Source of the DNA: Lunularia cruciata
Lineage: Eukaryota; Streptophyta; Marchantiopsida; Lunulariales; Lunulariaceae
DNA length: 64,000 nucleotides
Assembly: GCA_948567375.1 (NCBI GenBank)
Contig: OX419757.1
Location: 66,836,001 to 66,900,000, forward strand
Direction: 5' to 3'
The position numbers and the translations under genes were made by a program. The notes under the pieces are model-generated. The model made no database searches. It saw nothing but the letters and a program-made list of their open reading frames with translations, and was not told the DNA's origin. Below, piece after piece: positions 22,440-35,261 of the stretch. Position 1 is the stretch's first letter. The number at the start of each line of letters is the position of its first letter.

Positions 22440-23210
22440 CAATCAATGGACATTTTGTTAATGTTTGTTAACATTTCAAAAATAATCAGCCATAGTTAAA
22501 GCTGTTAATCCAACTCTCCCAACTCTCGTACGAGCACCTAGTGGTTCATTCATTTGACCATATACTAACGCTACTTTTGATTCTGAAATATTTTCTTTGT
22601 TTATTTAGATTCTTTCATTTCCATGTAAAGATCATTTCCTTCATAAAAGAATCCGCCTACTGCTCCAAATACTGATACACTGCCGTGGGCTTTAGCTATA
22701 TTATTAATTATTTCCACAATAAGATGCTAGCTTAGCAGTAATATTACTTTAATTTGCGTTTCAAAAATTGATAAATTTGTAAGTAGTTGTGTAAAAGCAG
22801 GAGCAGGTCTGTGAATTGCAAATGTTGTATTAGCGTCTACAGATCCTAAATTACCTACAGGTTCTCCGAAAATGTTAAAAATTCTACCAAGAGTTTCTTC
22901 TCCTCTAGACTCCTTTTATCAATAACTTCATTATCTTTTATTCAAATTTTATTCATTTACCCTTTTTTGTCGCTCCCTTGTACGACTTGATGGGTCTTCC
23001 CTATCCTTCATTCTTTCTACGCGGTCGCCTTCTTACAATAACTTCATTCCCTGCACCATACTCACAGCAACAACTCTTACTTTATTATTTTCTAATAATT
23101 GTTGAACTTCGCAAGTAACATTAATTTCTTGACCTATTGATTTTAGAGCCAGAGTGGCTACGGGCCCCTTCGAGCATTGTACAAGCACATTCGGGGCAAT
23201 TACAAGCAAC
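22440..23210 (-). pseudogene. atpB: Chloroplast-derived atpB fragment (nuclear plastid insertion)
   Basis: Fragment of the chloroplast ATP synthase beta subunit, roughly residues 50-255 of about 490. In order: [104 protein letters not shown] and [10 protein letters not shown]. These phrases match plastid and cyanobacterial beta subunits better than mitochondrial ones. The segment with the Walker A loop (GGAGVGKT in the family) is deleted between IKV and the INN block, and a 103-bp insertion interrupts it. Frameshifts and stops show long decay, so it is an old nuclear copy and not plastid contamination. Confidence 0.88.
22920..23048. repeat. 103-bp insertion in the atpB fragment flanked by 13-bp direct repeats
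   Basis: CAATAACTTCATT stands at 22920-22932 and 23036-23048. The bases between are foreign to atpB. Their reverse complement (GACCGCGTAGAA..., AATGAAGGAT, ACCCATCAA) is clearly related to 23588-23635 and 23800-23870. This looks like insertion of a copied fragment with duplication of the target, or filler DNA at a repaired break. Confidence 0.7.
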
Positions 23211-23423
23211 AGGCGAAAGTCCATTTAATTTTAAATTAACACACATGGGCAATCAAGGTTATCGCAGTTGGCAGACGGCACATACCAAATTTACCCTAAA
23301 TCCGACACTTTATTAACCTTAAATTATAATTTAGACATTATAATATAATAAAGAAAACTCTATATCTTTTATTTCCTCCTATTATGGACTAAAATCGGTA
23401 GTGGGTCCTCTTCTTCCTCCACC

Positions 23424-23847
23424 CGCATCCCATACCAAATTAGTCAACGTTTCAAAAAAATCTATATGAAAATATACAGAGCTTAGTAAAATTATTTTTG
23501 AAATTATGATTCTATCTCTAATCGGCTCTCCCGTTGTGTTATTCTTCCTTGAATATGATAATTGATTCTCTTGACAACACAGAAGGAAGACCGCGTAGAA
23601 CAAATGAAGGATGGAAAACCCATCAAACTGTACAACGCATCCCATACCAAATTAGTCAACGTTTCAAAAAAATCTATATGAAAATATACAGAGCTTAGTA
23701 AAATTATTTTTGAAATTATGATTCTATCTCTAATCGGCTCTCCCGTTGTGTTATTCTTCCTTGAATATGATAATTGATTCTCTTGACAACACAGAAGGAA
23801 GACCGCGTAGAACAAATGAAGGATGGAAAACCCATCAAACTGTACAA
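23424..23847. repeat. Perfect 2 x 212 bp tandem duplication
   Basis: Units 23424-23635 and 23636-23847 read identically as far as I can compare by eye. The repeated sequence itself is not recognised. Perfect identity amid otherwise decayed sequence means a very recent duplication or an assembly artefact. Confidence 0.9.
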
Positions 23848-24699
23848 GGGAGAGATGAAGAAGGTAAAATGGGGCTAAGCCCCAATTCTCTTGACAAGAG
23901 AAACGTAGATTCTTTTAGAGTTCTGTAGGGCTTGAAATCGGTACACACAAATGAGGAGGTGTATAAAGGACGTCAGAGAAGTTGTTAGTACTGTACTGCA
24001 TAACAAACTACCGATTCATTGGTATAATTACATAAGCAAACTTCAATTTTTCTGGTGAGGTTTACTGGAGTTTTTAATAGATGGAGACTCGTGATCAGCA
24101 CGTTCATCTTTCAGTTGGAGATTGACATCGTATACGGCTTTCCCTCCCGGAACCGAGGAAAAGGAAACCATAAACAAAATGGAAAACAAACACGGACCCA
24201 CCCACGAAGGAAGCATTGGCTCCTGATATTCTTATCTCATTTTATGGCCTACTTTCACCTGCTGGGCTGACCGATTACTCAGCCGAGCTGAAATCTCCAC
24301 TGTAGAACGAAGCGTTTAATTCCCACGTTTCAGCAGCTGAATCTGCGCAACAAGCCGCTTAGTTTGGCTGAATTGTCGCGGAGGCTCTGGTACTGGTTAA
24401 AATTTTTTGAGTACTGTTGGTCCCTATTGGGGATGCGCAACGCGACTCGTATCCTAGGCTGCATCAACACAGAACTCTACTACTCGTCTCCAAGTTCAGC
24501 TAAGTTCAGTGTGACAAATCATGATGAAGAACAAGTCGATATTCGCAGGTTTGGATGGATCCGCACGTTATCAATCTAACATCAAACGTTGCAACAGCTG
24601 ACAGGAAAGTGCTGAGGTAGGACAAATCATCTGAAGCTACTCTGAAGCCAAAACTTAGAGTATACAAATTTGGTTTGATCTCCTCCCCTTTGCCTTGTT

Positions 24700-24732
24700 C
24701 CTTCCTTCCTTCCTTCCTTCCTTCCTTCCTTC
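24700..24732. repeat. (CCTT)n microsatellite
   Basis: Eight consecutive CCTT units. Confidence 0.95.
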
Positions 24733-25382
24733 TTTCAATTTCTTTTAGGACTTTTTCCTGTCCGCACCACGAATCATTGGCCACCTCACAGGTTCCTATG
24801 CATAGCTTAGCCATGACCTCAGCCGCCCACTGAAGGTCAGACTACCAGCAACGAATGGCAAAGTGAATCCTCTATCGTGACTGCCAATGTGATACCATCC
24901 ACTCTTATCCAGTGAAGATACAATCTCGACTGTAAAATTTCACTTGTGAACTGTACGACACGAAGTTCGAAACCATAGTACCAAAGATGGCCCTAAACGA
25001 ATTTAGGCTCGTCCGCAGTTTTGTTTTACAAGATGTGAAGAACGTGTAGGAAGCGAGTACCAATGTCTAAGAAGTCTCTTACTGTTCATTTAAGGCACTG
25101 AATGTGGATCACACTAAAAGAATGACTTTGTAGTGACTCTTTTCTAGAGAGGATTCCGCTTGCGGATGAATCAAGCCTTGAGATAGAGATTTAAAGGGGG
25201 GCTAAAACTCAAAGTATGACTCAACAGGGTCATGAATTGGATAACAGGACCTGGGCCCCCTCTTGACGGCAGTAGGATGTACTCGTAACAGATTCGTACC
25301 GGAAGTTCAGCATCGATCAAAATTACAACATCGTTCACAAAGTAGAAGCGAAGGATTTTTTTTAATCCTTGAGAAACTGAAA

Positions 25383-25499
25383 ATATAATTCTATGATTAA
25401 ACTGGGGTTAAACTCGAGGTTGCGATGGGTATGTTCAAAGGATATAATTCTGAGATTAAACTGGCTCAAACTCGAGGTTGCGAAGAGTATGTTCAAGGA
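25383..25499. repeat. Imperfect tandem repeat, two ~58-bp units
   Basis: ATATAATTCT-GATTAAACTGG...AAACTCGAGGTTGCGA...GTATGTTCAA occurs twice in succession, with a few substitutions and one small indel. Confidence 0.85.
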
Positions 25500-26480
25500 A
25501 TATGACATACTGTACTTGCAACTCCGCAAGACAATGTCTAATGGTAGGACCGATTAGTCGATCCTCATCATTCATGGGACCGATTGTAATCGATTCCTCG
25601 GGAGCCCCTTTTCAGATTTTTCCTCTCCTTTGAGGATATTACATCCTTTCAACCACCTGCATAATAGTCCATCTCGAAGACCGGATTTTCGATCTACGGC
25701 AAACTCCCTCTAATGCAAGCAAGGACATCAAGACACTCTTGAAGGCTCGTGACAGGAAGTAGACGTAGTACCAGATTGAAAAGAATATTGTGACAGTTTC
25801 ACCCTATACGGGCACCACCTGCTAGAATAACACCACCACCAATGACCGCAAGAAGGAATGTCGGCTTGAAGAGATTCAAGATTCATTAAGGATACTCAAA
25901 TTCTCTAACCGTAGGAAAAGAGCAGCAGTCTGCCCTGGGTAACTAGCCACCACGTGTGTCCTCTAGATTGCGAAACAAGAAAACTGGAGGAGTTCGCACG
26001 TTCCCTCAACCGCAGGGGGTGTGCAATGAGCTCAGGAAATATATATCCGACATAGAACCGGAATCTATTAGCTGCGTTAGAATTGCACGTATTAGACGAG
26101 AATCGTGTCATCATCAATTACGAAGCTATACGGAATTGCGTGAATCATCTTTCAGTCACGCGCGCCGTAAGGCCCTTGCCTCCGGGGAGTGGAATCGTCT
26201 GCACTAAGACGAAGAAGAAAGCGTGCAGAATGAGAAACCTGACGATCCACAGAATTTCATGCAGCAACCGACGCAACTTTGGCATTTGGATTTTAACGGT
26301 ACCCTAAGTTAGGATAACGAGTTAACAATACCCTAAAGCTTGACGTGGATATAGTCAGTCTATGTTGGAATTGAAATGTTTGGACGGCTAGATTTTATTT
26401 GCATAAATCATAGTTATTACATAAAGGAGCAAACTCAGCTTAGATCATTATTGCACAAGGAAATATTTATAAATTTAGGG

Positions 26481-26621
26481 AATTGTTATTACCATCCAGA
26501 TTTTGTTATTATCCTTCATGAAATGACCAAAATGATGTGAATGGATGGATGGACCCAGACCGGAATTGGCCAAGATGACGCGATGAGGGGAAATAACAAA
26601 ATTCTGGGTGATAACTGCAAT
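26481..26621. mobile_element. MITE-like element with ~30-bp imperfect inverted ends
   Basis: The left end AATTGTTATTACCATCCAGA-TTTTGTTATT is the imperfect inverse of the right end AATAACAAAATTCTGGGTGA-TAACTGCAAT. The element is about 141 bp with no coding capacity. The target duplication is unclear. Confidence 0.5.
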
Positions 26622-29600
26622 CCATTAAACTTAAGTCAGTTAAATAATCTAGTCAAAAGAATGCCGCCCGGACGAAATGGTCTAAACAATCCTGCATTTG
26701 CTGCCAACTAAGACAGTTAACGGCCACGTTGGTTTACTTAAGTTGCCAACTAAGAATCAGCTGCCACGTTGGGGTTCTGTTAAGTCTTTGTGCTAACTTG
26801 GGGTGCGTTAAGTCCAAGAGCCATCTCTGGAACTTCCTGAATACCGGCGAACGAACGTGCGCAGGATGGTCTGTTCTCCTAGTAGACCGAAAACTTCTCT
26901 AAGAAATCTACGGAATCCTACACTTCCCCATCTCATGCTTAAAGCATCAAACAGTGCAACGACTCAACACACAAGGTACAGGCATCGCAATAGTAAGCAA
27001 TAATCTGTAGAAATTGCAAGACATATTGCATGACGCCATACAGGTGGACGAGTTGTACTGCAATTCACTCAGGAAAAGTGTTGTAATTTGAATAAAGAAT
27101 TGGTGCTATAGTCTTTAGCAGCACGCATGTAGTTTTACTGTACTTACTCATAATTTAAAAGGTAATGGTATCATGCGAGGAGTTCTTGTCTCAACACCGA
27201 TGCTACACATTTTAATCTCCTCTCATGTTTAGTGTTGTCGTGACGATGATTATCTAGATTAGAGCTATATCGAAAACTGTAGTTACAGAGGCTTGTGATT
27301 AACGTCAAGTCTTCACTTTCGGTCAATCCAAAGTTAATGCCCACATCTATTCTTACTGTATACAAATCTGACAAAGTCATAAAGTTATGACACGAGATCT
27401 GTTTGCGCTTATAGCTCTTCTTGTGCAAAACGGTAAACGAAACATGATGGATCCTCGAAAGTCGGATGGACTGATATCGACTTGCCTTTGAGTACTTTCT
27501 CAGGTTGTTCAGAATATGCGCGGGACAATCTGATCTTGGTCAGAGAGCCTACTTGAAACGAATCTTTGCATGTATGCCGAGTAGCAACAAGAGTTCATCG
27601 AAAGATTGGAGTTGTTATCTTTCTAATCCCTTTACCAACATTTTCTACAGTTGCTTGTTCATTGACGTGGAATTCTATAATGGTAAAAGATCTTCCCTGC
27701 TATTAGAATAATGAAAATCTGTCACCTCATTAGCTCCCAGTGATACTGTACAGTTACTGTTAGGCATAAAAAGGTACTTGCAGAAAAGAAATTGGCTCGA
27801 TAGCTTTATCTTTTTGTCGAGATTTGTATACAGTGCTGTCTCGCACTGCCAGGAGCCAACTGGCTGAAGTAGCACAAAAGCAAGCACTGATTTAGTTCAA
27901 AGGGAATCCACACGCAGTGCTAAGATGTGCATTGAGCCCATCAAATGTGTTGTTGTTGCTCGTGGGCCAAAATTCACGTGGAATGCTGCTGAAACCAAAA
28001 GATCCAAATTACGGCTGAATGAGCCATTACATGAATCTAAAATCCAGTACGAAGACGTGACAAAGCCTTCAACTGAGGGTCTGCAGTTTAGGCTATTTGT
28101 GCAGACTCAGCAAGCACCGACCAGACGACAAGTTTGATAACCCAAGTAAGTATGACTGGATGAGAAAATTATCGGGTTATTTGGATACATTCGTCGTATA
28201 TATCCATCAGGTGCGCCATGCTGTATTCTTAGCTCGAATGCGATGGAAGTAAGGCAGACGATGACCCACCTTGATCATTGATATCGTCTAGTCATTTCCT
28301 TGGGTTTCCAACTTCGCTTTTCTTGGACACACCTGTATAGAATCAGTGGAGTTTGACTCAAGAGATCCCACATCCTCGTTAAGACATCACAAATCAGCGT
28401 CTTTACCACAATCCAGCTTTGGAAGTTATGACAGAGGACAAACAGTGAACCAGAGCGGTCAAGACTAGAATCTAAGATGGATGAGGTTGAGCTTCATACG
28501 TCTTCGTGATCTAACCCAATGCGCACGACGTCCTTCTTATAGTGATTGTGGCGGACAACCATTAAAGCTTTGGATGCAACATCCACATGCATTGCAATGA
28601 GGAATACAGCTTAGCTGATTCTAGACTGTCAATTCTAAGGAAGACGCAGGCCATGTGCGGTAAGAAGCCAACTGCGCATGCAGGCTTGTTGAACCCGGAT
28701 CCAGTAAGGATCCTTACTCAGTCTGGTTTGTTGGATAAGTTTAAGGTAATGGCCTCCAGTTAGTGTGCAGCGAAGTAACCACCTTAACAAAAAGGGGTTG
28801 ATACAATCTGGAGTCAGGAAATTGCAGTCCCACCTATCCTCCTACTGCTGATATAGATAGCGTGCTTCCCGCACACAGCTTTGAAGTACGTAGGTAACTG
28901 GATGAGTTGAAGACAGAATCTGAATCATTTAGATGAATCCTCGAAAACTAAGAAGTTGGAGAAATCATAAAGAAATGCCAAAGGTGGACTCCTAGGGATT
29001 TACTTGCCAGAATTTGTGACTACCAATAAACATAAAGATTCACCTTTTAATTGTCCGAGTGTTCTAAAAGTCCAAATCTACGGCGAAACGGAGTCTACAA
29101 AGCAATACTCCTTTCCAAATGATTGCAGCCTACTTCTTCTTTCCTCGAAGACACAAAATGACATGCTGAATGAGCGGCGGAAAGGGTTGGCTTTCTAAGT
29201 ACAACAACGTGGTCAGCTGGAACTTTACAAGACATGATTGAGTAGAAGATGCAGTAGCTTCCTATTTCTGGTATCCGAGTCCAAATGTCCAGCTCGATGA
29301 TCAAGAACATAACTTCTACTATACTTTTCTTCACTCTTGATTAGCTTACCGCTGATGCCCTTTAAACTTGTCTAACTACTGTAGCTTCTGATCCTCAGCT
29401 TCTGCCTTGCTGATGGCGACGATGTTAGCGGTCGTTTATGACAAATCTTCAAAGGACGCATCGCGCTGTTAGATAATTCCAAGTGGATACATGGCATACT
29501 TCGATCCTCCTTCTATCCAACTCAAGCCATATTATCGTGTAGAAATTAAGAAGTCCGATGAATAGACCTCTCAGAGTTAATCCTCACGATTATTAAATCT

Positions 29601-31901
29601 GTATTCAAGGGGCAAGCCATTCTAAGTAGAGGCATGGAACCTCTCGACTGTCTTTGTTTCATTTCAGGATAGACTTTATCTTCAGTTCAGCCAGAAACGT
29701 GTTGCATATCCTCGGCGGTAAAATCAATAATTGGCAAAAGTGTGGGCCTTCTGATAAATATTCTCGTATCAGTCATACTATTAACGACGGGCATGTCTTT
29801 GGAAAAGAGAATACATGCGATGGATTTTCGTAAAGAGTAAAGATTATAGCCATACCAATCTTACCGATTCATACACATGATCCACGAGGAGTCTCTAGAC
29901 GAGCTTCGGATAGTCCATGGTGTACCTAGGCTTAAACATGAGTTGAACCCTACTTTCGCAAAACGTGAAAGGCAACTTCACTTATCATACTGAGAATATT
30001 TCTGAGTCACCAGTTTGGATTCTTACGTGTTTGAGGGCTGGAAGACATTGATCATTCCATCCCAAAAACTTACAAAAATGAGTTTCTTGCATGGTTACAA
30101 CCACGTCCACAACACTCCTATAGTTTCCCTGATCCTTTTGCAAAGCCTTCCTTCCTGAGCTTGAGTATCATGATGAGTTTCTGCGATGTTGAATGACAGA
30201 TGCAGATGCAAGTGCTCAGTGCACATCGGCTTGAGGATAAGCTGGTTCTAATGGTGGAAAAAGAGAATAATGGAAATTATCGTATCTCGCACAAATTTCT
30301 GGTTTCACTGAATACCCGGGCGTGACGGCTTCGCAGTTGTATTAGATCACCGATCAAGGTGACTAAGAGTTAAAGGTACATGTGATTGTTGTCATATTTT
30401 GAACCGGAATCATGTGATCATGCGAGTGCTAGTTGACTCTCACGTGAGCACTAATTAATTTCTCGGCCATGAACAGACGAGATGATGGATGATAGTCCGT
30501 CATGTTGAGCCGCTAAAACAGTGTCTTGGTTCATGACGTGAGCTGTTTGTTATCCGAAGTTTGTAGATAAACATGAAGTTGCAGATTCTCTGGTTGGCTG
30601 GACTTTCACATGAACATGTTGGTCACAGTTTCTGATTGATTTTGCACCTCGGGTGTTTGTTATTGAGTGTTTAAACCACTTGCTGATGCAAACCGTTGTC
30701 GAGTGGACGTTGTGGAAAGACTTTCTATACACTGTTCAGAGATGGTTACCGTGATTTTTCAGGTCAGCCTGTAGTTTAGCTGCAGTATTGATTTATCCAT
30801 TCATGTCGTTTAGATGATTCTTACATGTTTTTGATCCTGACATTACTTCGCAAACTCAGATGACGATAACCTAAGAGTTTTGACGTCTTTCCAGCTCTGA
30901 GTGATAGGGACGATATTCTCAACAGACAGTTTGGAGCAACAGTATTGTTGTCAGTGCTTTAGCTATAGTCCCTGACTCACCTGCCCCGATGTTTGTAAGT
31001 GGATTGACCTTGAAGTTCCTTCCCTGCAATTGGCACGTATGTGTCGCAAATATCGACTACAAAAGCGCTTTAACAAACTCACGGATTATATATGATCCCT
31101 ACTTCATGTTCCAGGAATTACCATAGTGTTCTTTCCTTAAGATCAGATTCAACCGTCTCTATTTTGTACTTCAAAGCCTCACAATGATGAAACGTATGGT
31201 ATCTTTCTAAGACTAATGTTACAGACAACCGCAAAAGTATGTTACATCATGTATGCTACATCCTTCTTGTTATCCTACGCGATCGCCTTTTCTTCTGTTA
31301 CATCATGGTGTTCATTGCTTATCAGAATCTTTCCATATTCCCTCATCACCGCGAAAATCTCATTGACCATAGCTAGCGCTGTATATAGACCCTATGACCA
31401 GTATATAATAATGTAGATGAATACGCTCCAAACGTCTGTGAAACTATATTCTTCAAGATCTAGTTTCTACCCTCATTTGTCCACAACCAGTATCGAAATC
31501 TGCAAACAGTGGACATGAATAAGCTCCAATGATGTGTGGGAGAAGGATTCTTCAAGAGTTACTCCTCCACCTGGACTGTTCGAGGGGAAATCCGGCCGAC
31601 GCTCGAGAGAGAGAAGTTTGGGTCCACCAACTAAACTGTCTGTCAATCCCTGCAAGCTGCTCAAGTGACAAATTCGCATTGTGAAGTTTGGTCCACGAGT
31701 CGAGAATGATTCAAGTTTCTTTCGAAACACGTTAACAGGAAACAGTGGAAGAAACCAGGCATTGTGTCCACAGACTCGACACACATGTGGTACTCCCCTA
31801 GAAGTTTGGACAAAAGGTGCGGCTGCTGAAAACAGCACGAGACGAAAACGCGGTGCCGAATGACTAGCCCTTAGCAAACCTCGGTTGAGCCGGTGGGATC
31901 G

Positions 31902-32118
31902 AACGGAACGTCACTAGCGTGATGGAACACTAGAGTACGGTGCGGTGGCTGCGATGCCTGAAACTTCTTCGTATCTTAACTTTGCGGGAGCGGAAATACG
32001 TTATTGAAAACGACAAAGCGAAACCCTCGGACGGGACGAAACGAACGTCACTGACGTGATAAAACGTGACTACGGTGGCTGCGATGCCTTCAACTTTCTT
32101 CCTGTCTTAGCTTTGCGT
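31902..32118. repeat. Imperfect direct repeat, ~80 bp units 136 bp apart
   Basis: AACGTCACT-GCGTGAT-AAAC, CGGTGGCTGCGATGCCT and CTTAGCTTTGCG-like blocks recur in the same order at 31902-31987 and 32038-32118. Confidence 0.7.
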
Positions 32119-32757
32119 ATGCTGGACTGCCGGATCGGAACATTTACGGCAAAAGACAATTGGGAACATCCTGCCGACTCCTGCCGTGACATATATAGAA
32201 CGAAGAAGATTTCGCATTTCTCGTCACTTCCGGCACACTGACAACCACTCAATTCTGTCTCTTTTATAGAACTCTGGCCATAGTATTACATGTTTCGCGA
32301 TTAGTGTCTAATCCTACTTTTCGTTAACTTTATAGATCTTAGTCAAGGGATAAGTTCTTTGTGTTCAGCAATAACCTAGAAGCTTTGGTTGGGGGTGTTG
32401 CGACCTGGGTTTTTACATGATATTTCTTCTTCAACTAGAATGTTCAGTAGTTGTACCTTTAATCTCTATCTCTGTGAAATGAAAGTCTACCACTGTATAC
32501 TGATTCTAGACGGTAAAATACACCGAAAGAAAGCTAGTAAGGAAACTAAGATAAGAGTTATTTCTCTTCAAGCGAGATAGATGCGAACTCACTAAGAAAA
32601 ACTGGGGGGCTTTTATCGCAAGTCCACTGTCGTTTGGCAGCTATGGCTGGTTGAGCTGAACTCCTGGGTGCTGGTGGGGATCGAGTTGACGCGGCTCTGT
32701 GTTTTTCCATCTGCTTCTGATTTAGCTCTGTGATGTTGATGAATGGGAACTCGACAG

Positions 32758-32890
32758 TACCTGTTGAATAGTGCACTCGCGTGGATTGCACTAAAGATTA
32801 TGGAAAGTGGATTACCTGTTGAATAGTGCATCCCGGTGGATCACACTAATGGACTATTGACCTAGTATCTTACCTGTTGAAATTGATGCT
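32758..32890. repeat. Three-unit imperfect tandem repeat (~56 bp)
   Basis: TACCTGTTGAATAGTGCA-like starts at 32758, 32813 and 32871. The first two units also share the GTGGAT-CACTAA part. Confidence 0.75.
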
Positions 32891-33300
32891 GGTGAACTCA
32901 TGGGAGTCCGATTGTATGTCTGCTTAGATTGTATGCTCCGCATAAAGTTCGACAATTTCCACTCAACTCTTTATCAATTCGAAGCTTTTGGGCAATGTGT
33001 GGCCAAGATGAGGTTTGAAGTTTTGTTTCCCATTATGTTTCACCAGCTGTTTTAGAAAGTGTGAGCTTGAATGGCGGCGACGGCTAGAGTAGTGAAAAAT
33101 GTTCCTATATGTAAGGTTGGAACTGTCAATAGCTCAGAACGCAGTTCAGAGCTTGGAGCTTATGAATCGCACAAGTCTTCATTTCACTTCCGTCAATCTT
33201 CTAGTTTCGAAGTTGATCACTTTGGACTGCGATTAGAGCTTTGGTTCCATAATCAATTCTTGATTATTGTTGGAGTCTAGTACAGTACTGGAAAGGATAT

Positions 33301-34379
33301 TCAAGGATTCAGCTAAAATGCGTGAATAACTCAAGGGGTAAATCATGTGTAATTATCCGGATTCGAGATTATTCTTACTTGCTTTGGAGTTGCAGGTGGA
33401 GAATACGAGACCTCATTGGATTCTAGTTGTTCCACCATTTTTTATAATACTACTCATGTATATTACGCGGTATTCATACAGACTATGATTGTAAAATTTG
33501 TGACATATGATTTACTTTGTATATCATTGTTGAATTATACTAGACAACCGGGATGTTATGTAAGATATGCAACTACATTCATAATATATATATATTTGTG
33601 TGTGTGTGTGTGTTCATTCGTTTGTTTATTATTCCAAGTACATAAACCAAGTTGTACTAGAGTTATCATCTCAAGCAAATAATAATTTAAATATTTATAT
33701 TTTAAAAAAATTTAAATATTTCATGACGAGACTAGGTAACAAAATTACTATCATTAATTAATCAATTGATATATAATCATTTTGATGAAGTAGTATGATT
33801 TTTTATTTCTTTCTTGTGATGGTTCCTTTCTTGTATTAGAGACAGATGTGACGGACGGAGAGAGAAGTAGTTGGAGAGAGAAGTGGTTGCTAGATTTTGT
33901 AAATTCTAGATTAGGAATTGGATTCTCTTACAAGAGGAGTCCATGTAGGTTGTACATTTTAGGAAACAATGCAAATGACAAAATAATACAAATTTCACTT
34001 GGTTATGAAAATATAGAATTGTTAGTCAATCTAAAGATATTATAGAGCAACATAAGTACTACACTCTTTACTATGGCTAGTCCCACTTATAAGACTATTT
34101 CTCTTTATGTCTACTACATCATCTGTCAAGAAATGGAGTACCATTAGAAGTCTTGGCTTCAGAAGTTACTCTATAAGGATAAATTACTTTTTGTCTATTG
34201 CATTGTGCACAACACTGCACCTTTCCTCAAAGGGGCTTGTTAGGGATGTTTTATGAGCATCTTAGAATTTTTTTCCAGGTAGATGATTCATGTATGGAGT
34301 TTACATAGTTGTTCAAACTGTTTGTACTAATAAATTCAAACATTTATTATTCAAGTGTTAAGTATCACAATATAGAAGG
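33301..34379. other. AT-rich intergenic DNA
   Basis: No gene recognised. It contains a (TA)n(TG)n microsatellite at 33583-33612. The composition turns CpG-poor here. Confidence 0.5.
33583..33612. repeat. (TA)n(TG)n microsatellite
   Basis: ATATATATATAT followed by a run of seven or eight TG units. Confidence 0.95.
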
Positions 34380-34700
34380 ACATATGAGGCATTAGACCTA
34401 TTGCTATTGGGTAGGTTTTACTATACCTTGTTAGCAATATCATTGCTACACCAAAATGTTATGGGGTTGTATTTATTGGTATTAGAGCACTCCTAAAAAT
34501 CTATCCAGTTTGGATTATCTTATAGTTGCATTGAGAATGTTTTAATAATGTTTCATATGATGCATCTTTAGAAAGCTTAGGGAGACAATGCATTTTTGGA
34601 AAGTTTTATTCTTTTAATGTGGTATTTCTATGGTTCTCATTATTCTCTTTACTATTAATATTGCATTCAAAAATATTACCGAGCTTATCTCTCACCTAAG
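34380..34700 (+). pseudogene. Faint relic of the non-LTR reverse transcriptase seen at 63433-64000
   Basis: Blocks align in order with the right-edge reverse transcriptase: AGGCATTAGACCTATTGCTATT against GCGTTAGACCAATTGCTATT, TATTAGAGCACTCCTA, TTGAGAATG-TTT-AATA, GATGCATCTTTAGAAAGCTT and TTCTATGGTTCTC. The reading frame is destroyed. This would be the core polymerase region around motif A. Confidence 0.6.
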
Positions 34701-35261
34701 AGGTACCTTTATTGAAAACTTTTATATGCATCATGTGCTAAAGGAATAAAAACTTAATATCAAGCACAATTAACAATAATAACTCCAAAAAATTTCACTC
34801 ATTCATTCCCAAATATCTCATTTTCACCTCAAATCTCTCATTTAGTCTCTTATATCAAATATCCTCCAAAATGGCTCATAAAGAAGACTTCACCAATATA
34901 GACATAAGAGATTCTTTACTCGTACTCAAATAGAGGTCCTCTAGTATTTGAGGTTTTTCCAAGATCAATAGCCATAATAGTTGTATTTTCAAGTTGTGAA
35001 CCTTACTCTTTACTTAGGAAATATAGATATTACTCACAAAGCCTCTTTCACTTCACTCACTCCATGTTCTAAACTCATTGAGGAAATTTTTAACTTCATT
35101 TCGTAAGCCTCTCCTCATATGCTCACCAAATTTATCATGGTAAATATCTTGCTAACTTGGTAAGATCATACTTTACTGAAATTAATTTTGGTATGGAAAC
35201 TTAGATCATTACCCGCATATGGATGTTTGGTCTCATGCTTCCTTTGCAAGTTCCCAAGTAT
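34701..35261. other. AT-rich intergenic DNA
   Basis: Nothing recognised. CpG-poor sequence with short frames only. Confidence 0.5.

Larger units (their letters stand above)
23850..33300. other. CpG-replete stretch without recognised genes
   Basis: The composition differs from the transposons on both sides: CG dinucleotides are common (for example 31800-32240) while the Copia and gypsy remnants have few. Open frames stay below about 135 codons (31877-31473, minus strand) and none matches a family I know. No tRNA or rRNA is seen. Small repeats inside are listed separately. It could hold introns, regulatory DNA or very short exons, which I cannot support from reading. Confidence 0.45.

Noticed and set aside
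23382-23815. Two similar minus-strand frames of about 100 codons
   Set aside because: They come from the tandem duplication and show no protein features.
31473-31877. 134-codon minus-strand frame in the CpG-replete stretch
   Set aside because: No recognised motif; frames of this length are expected in stop-poor CG-richer sequence.
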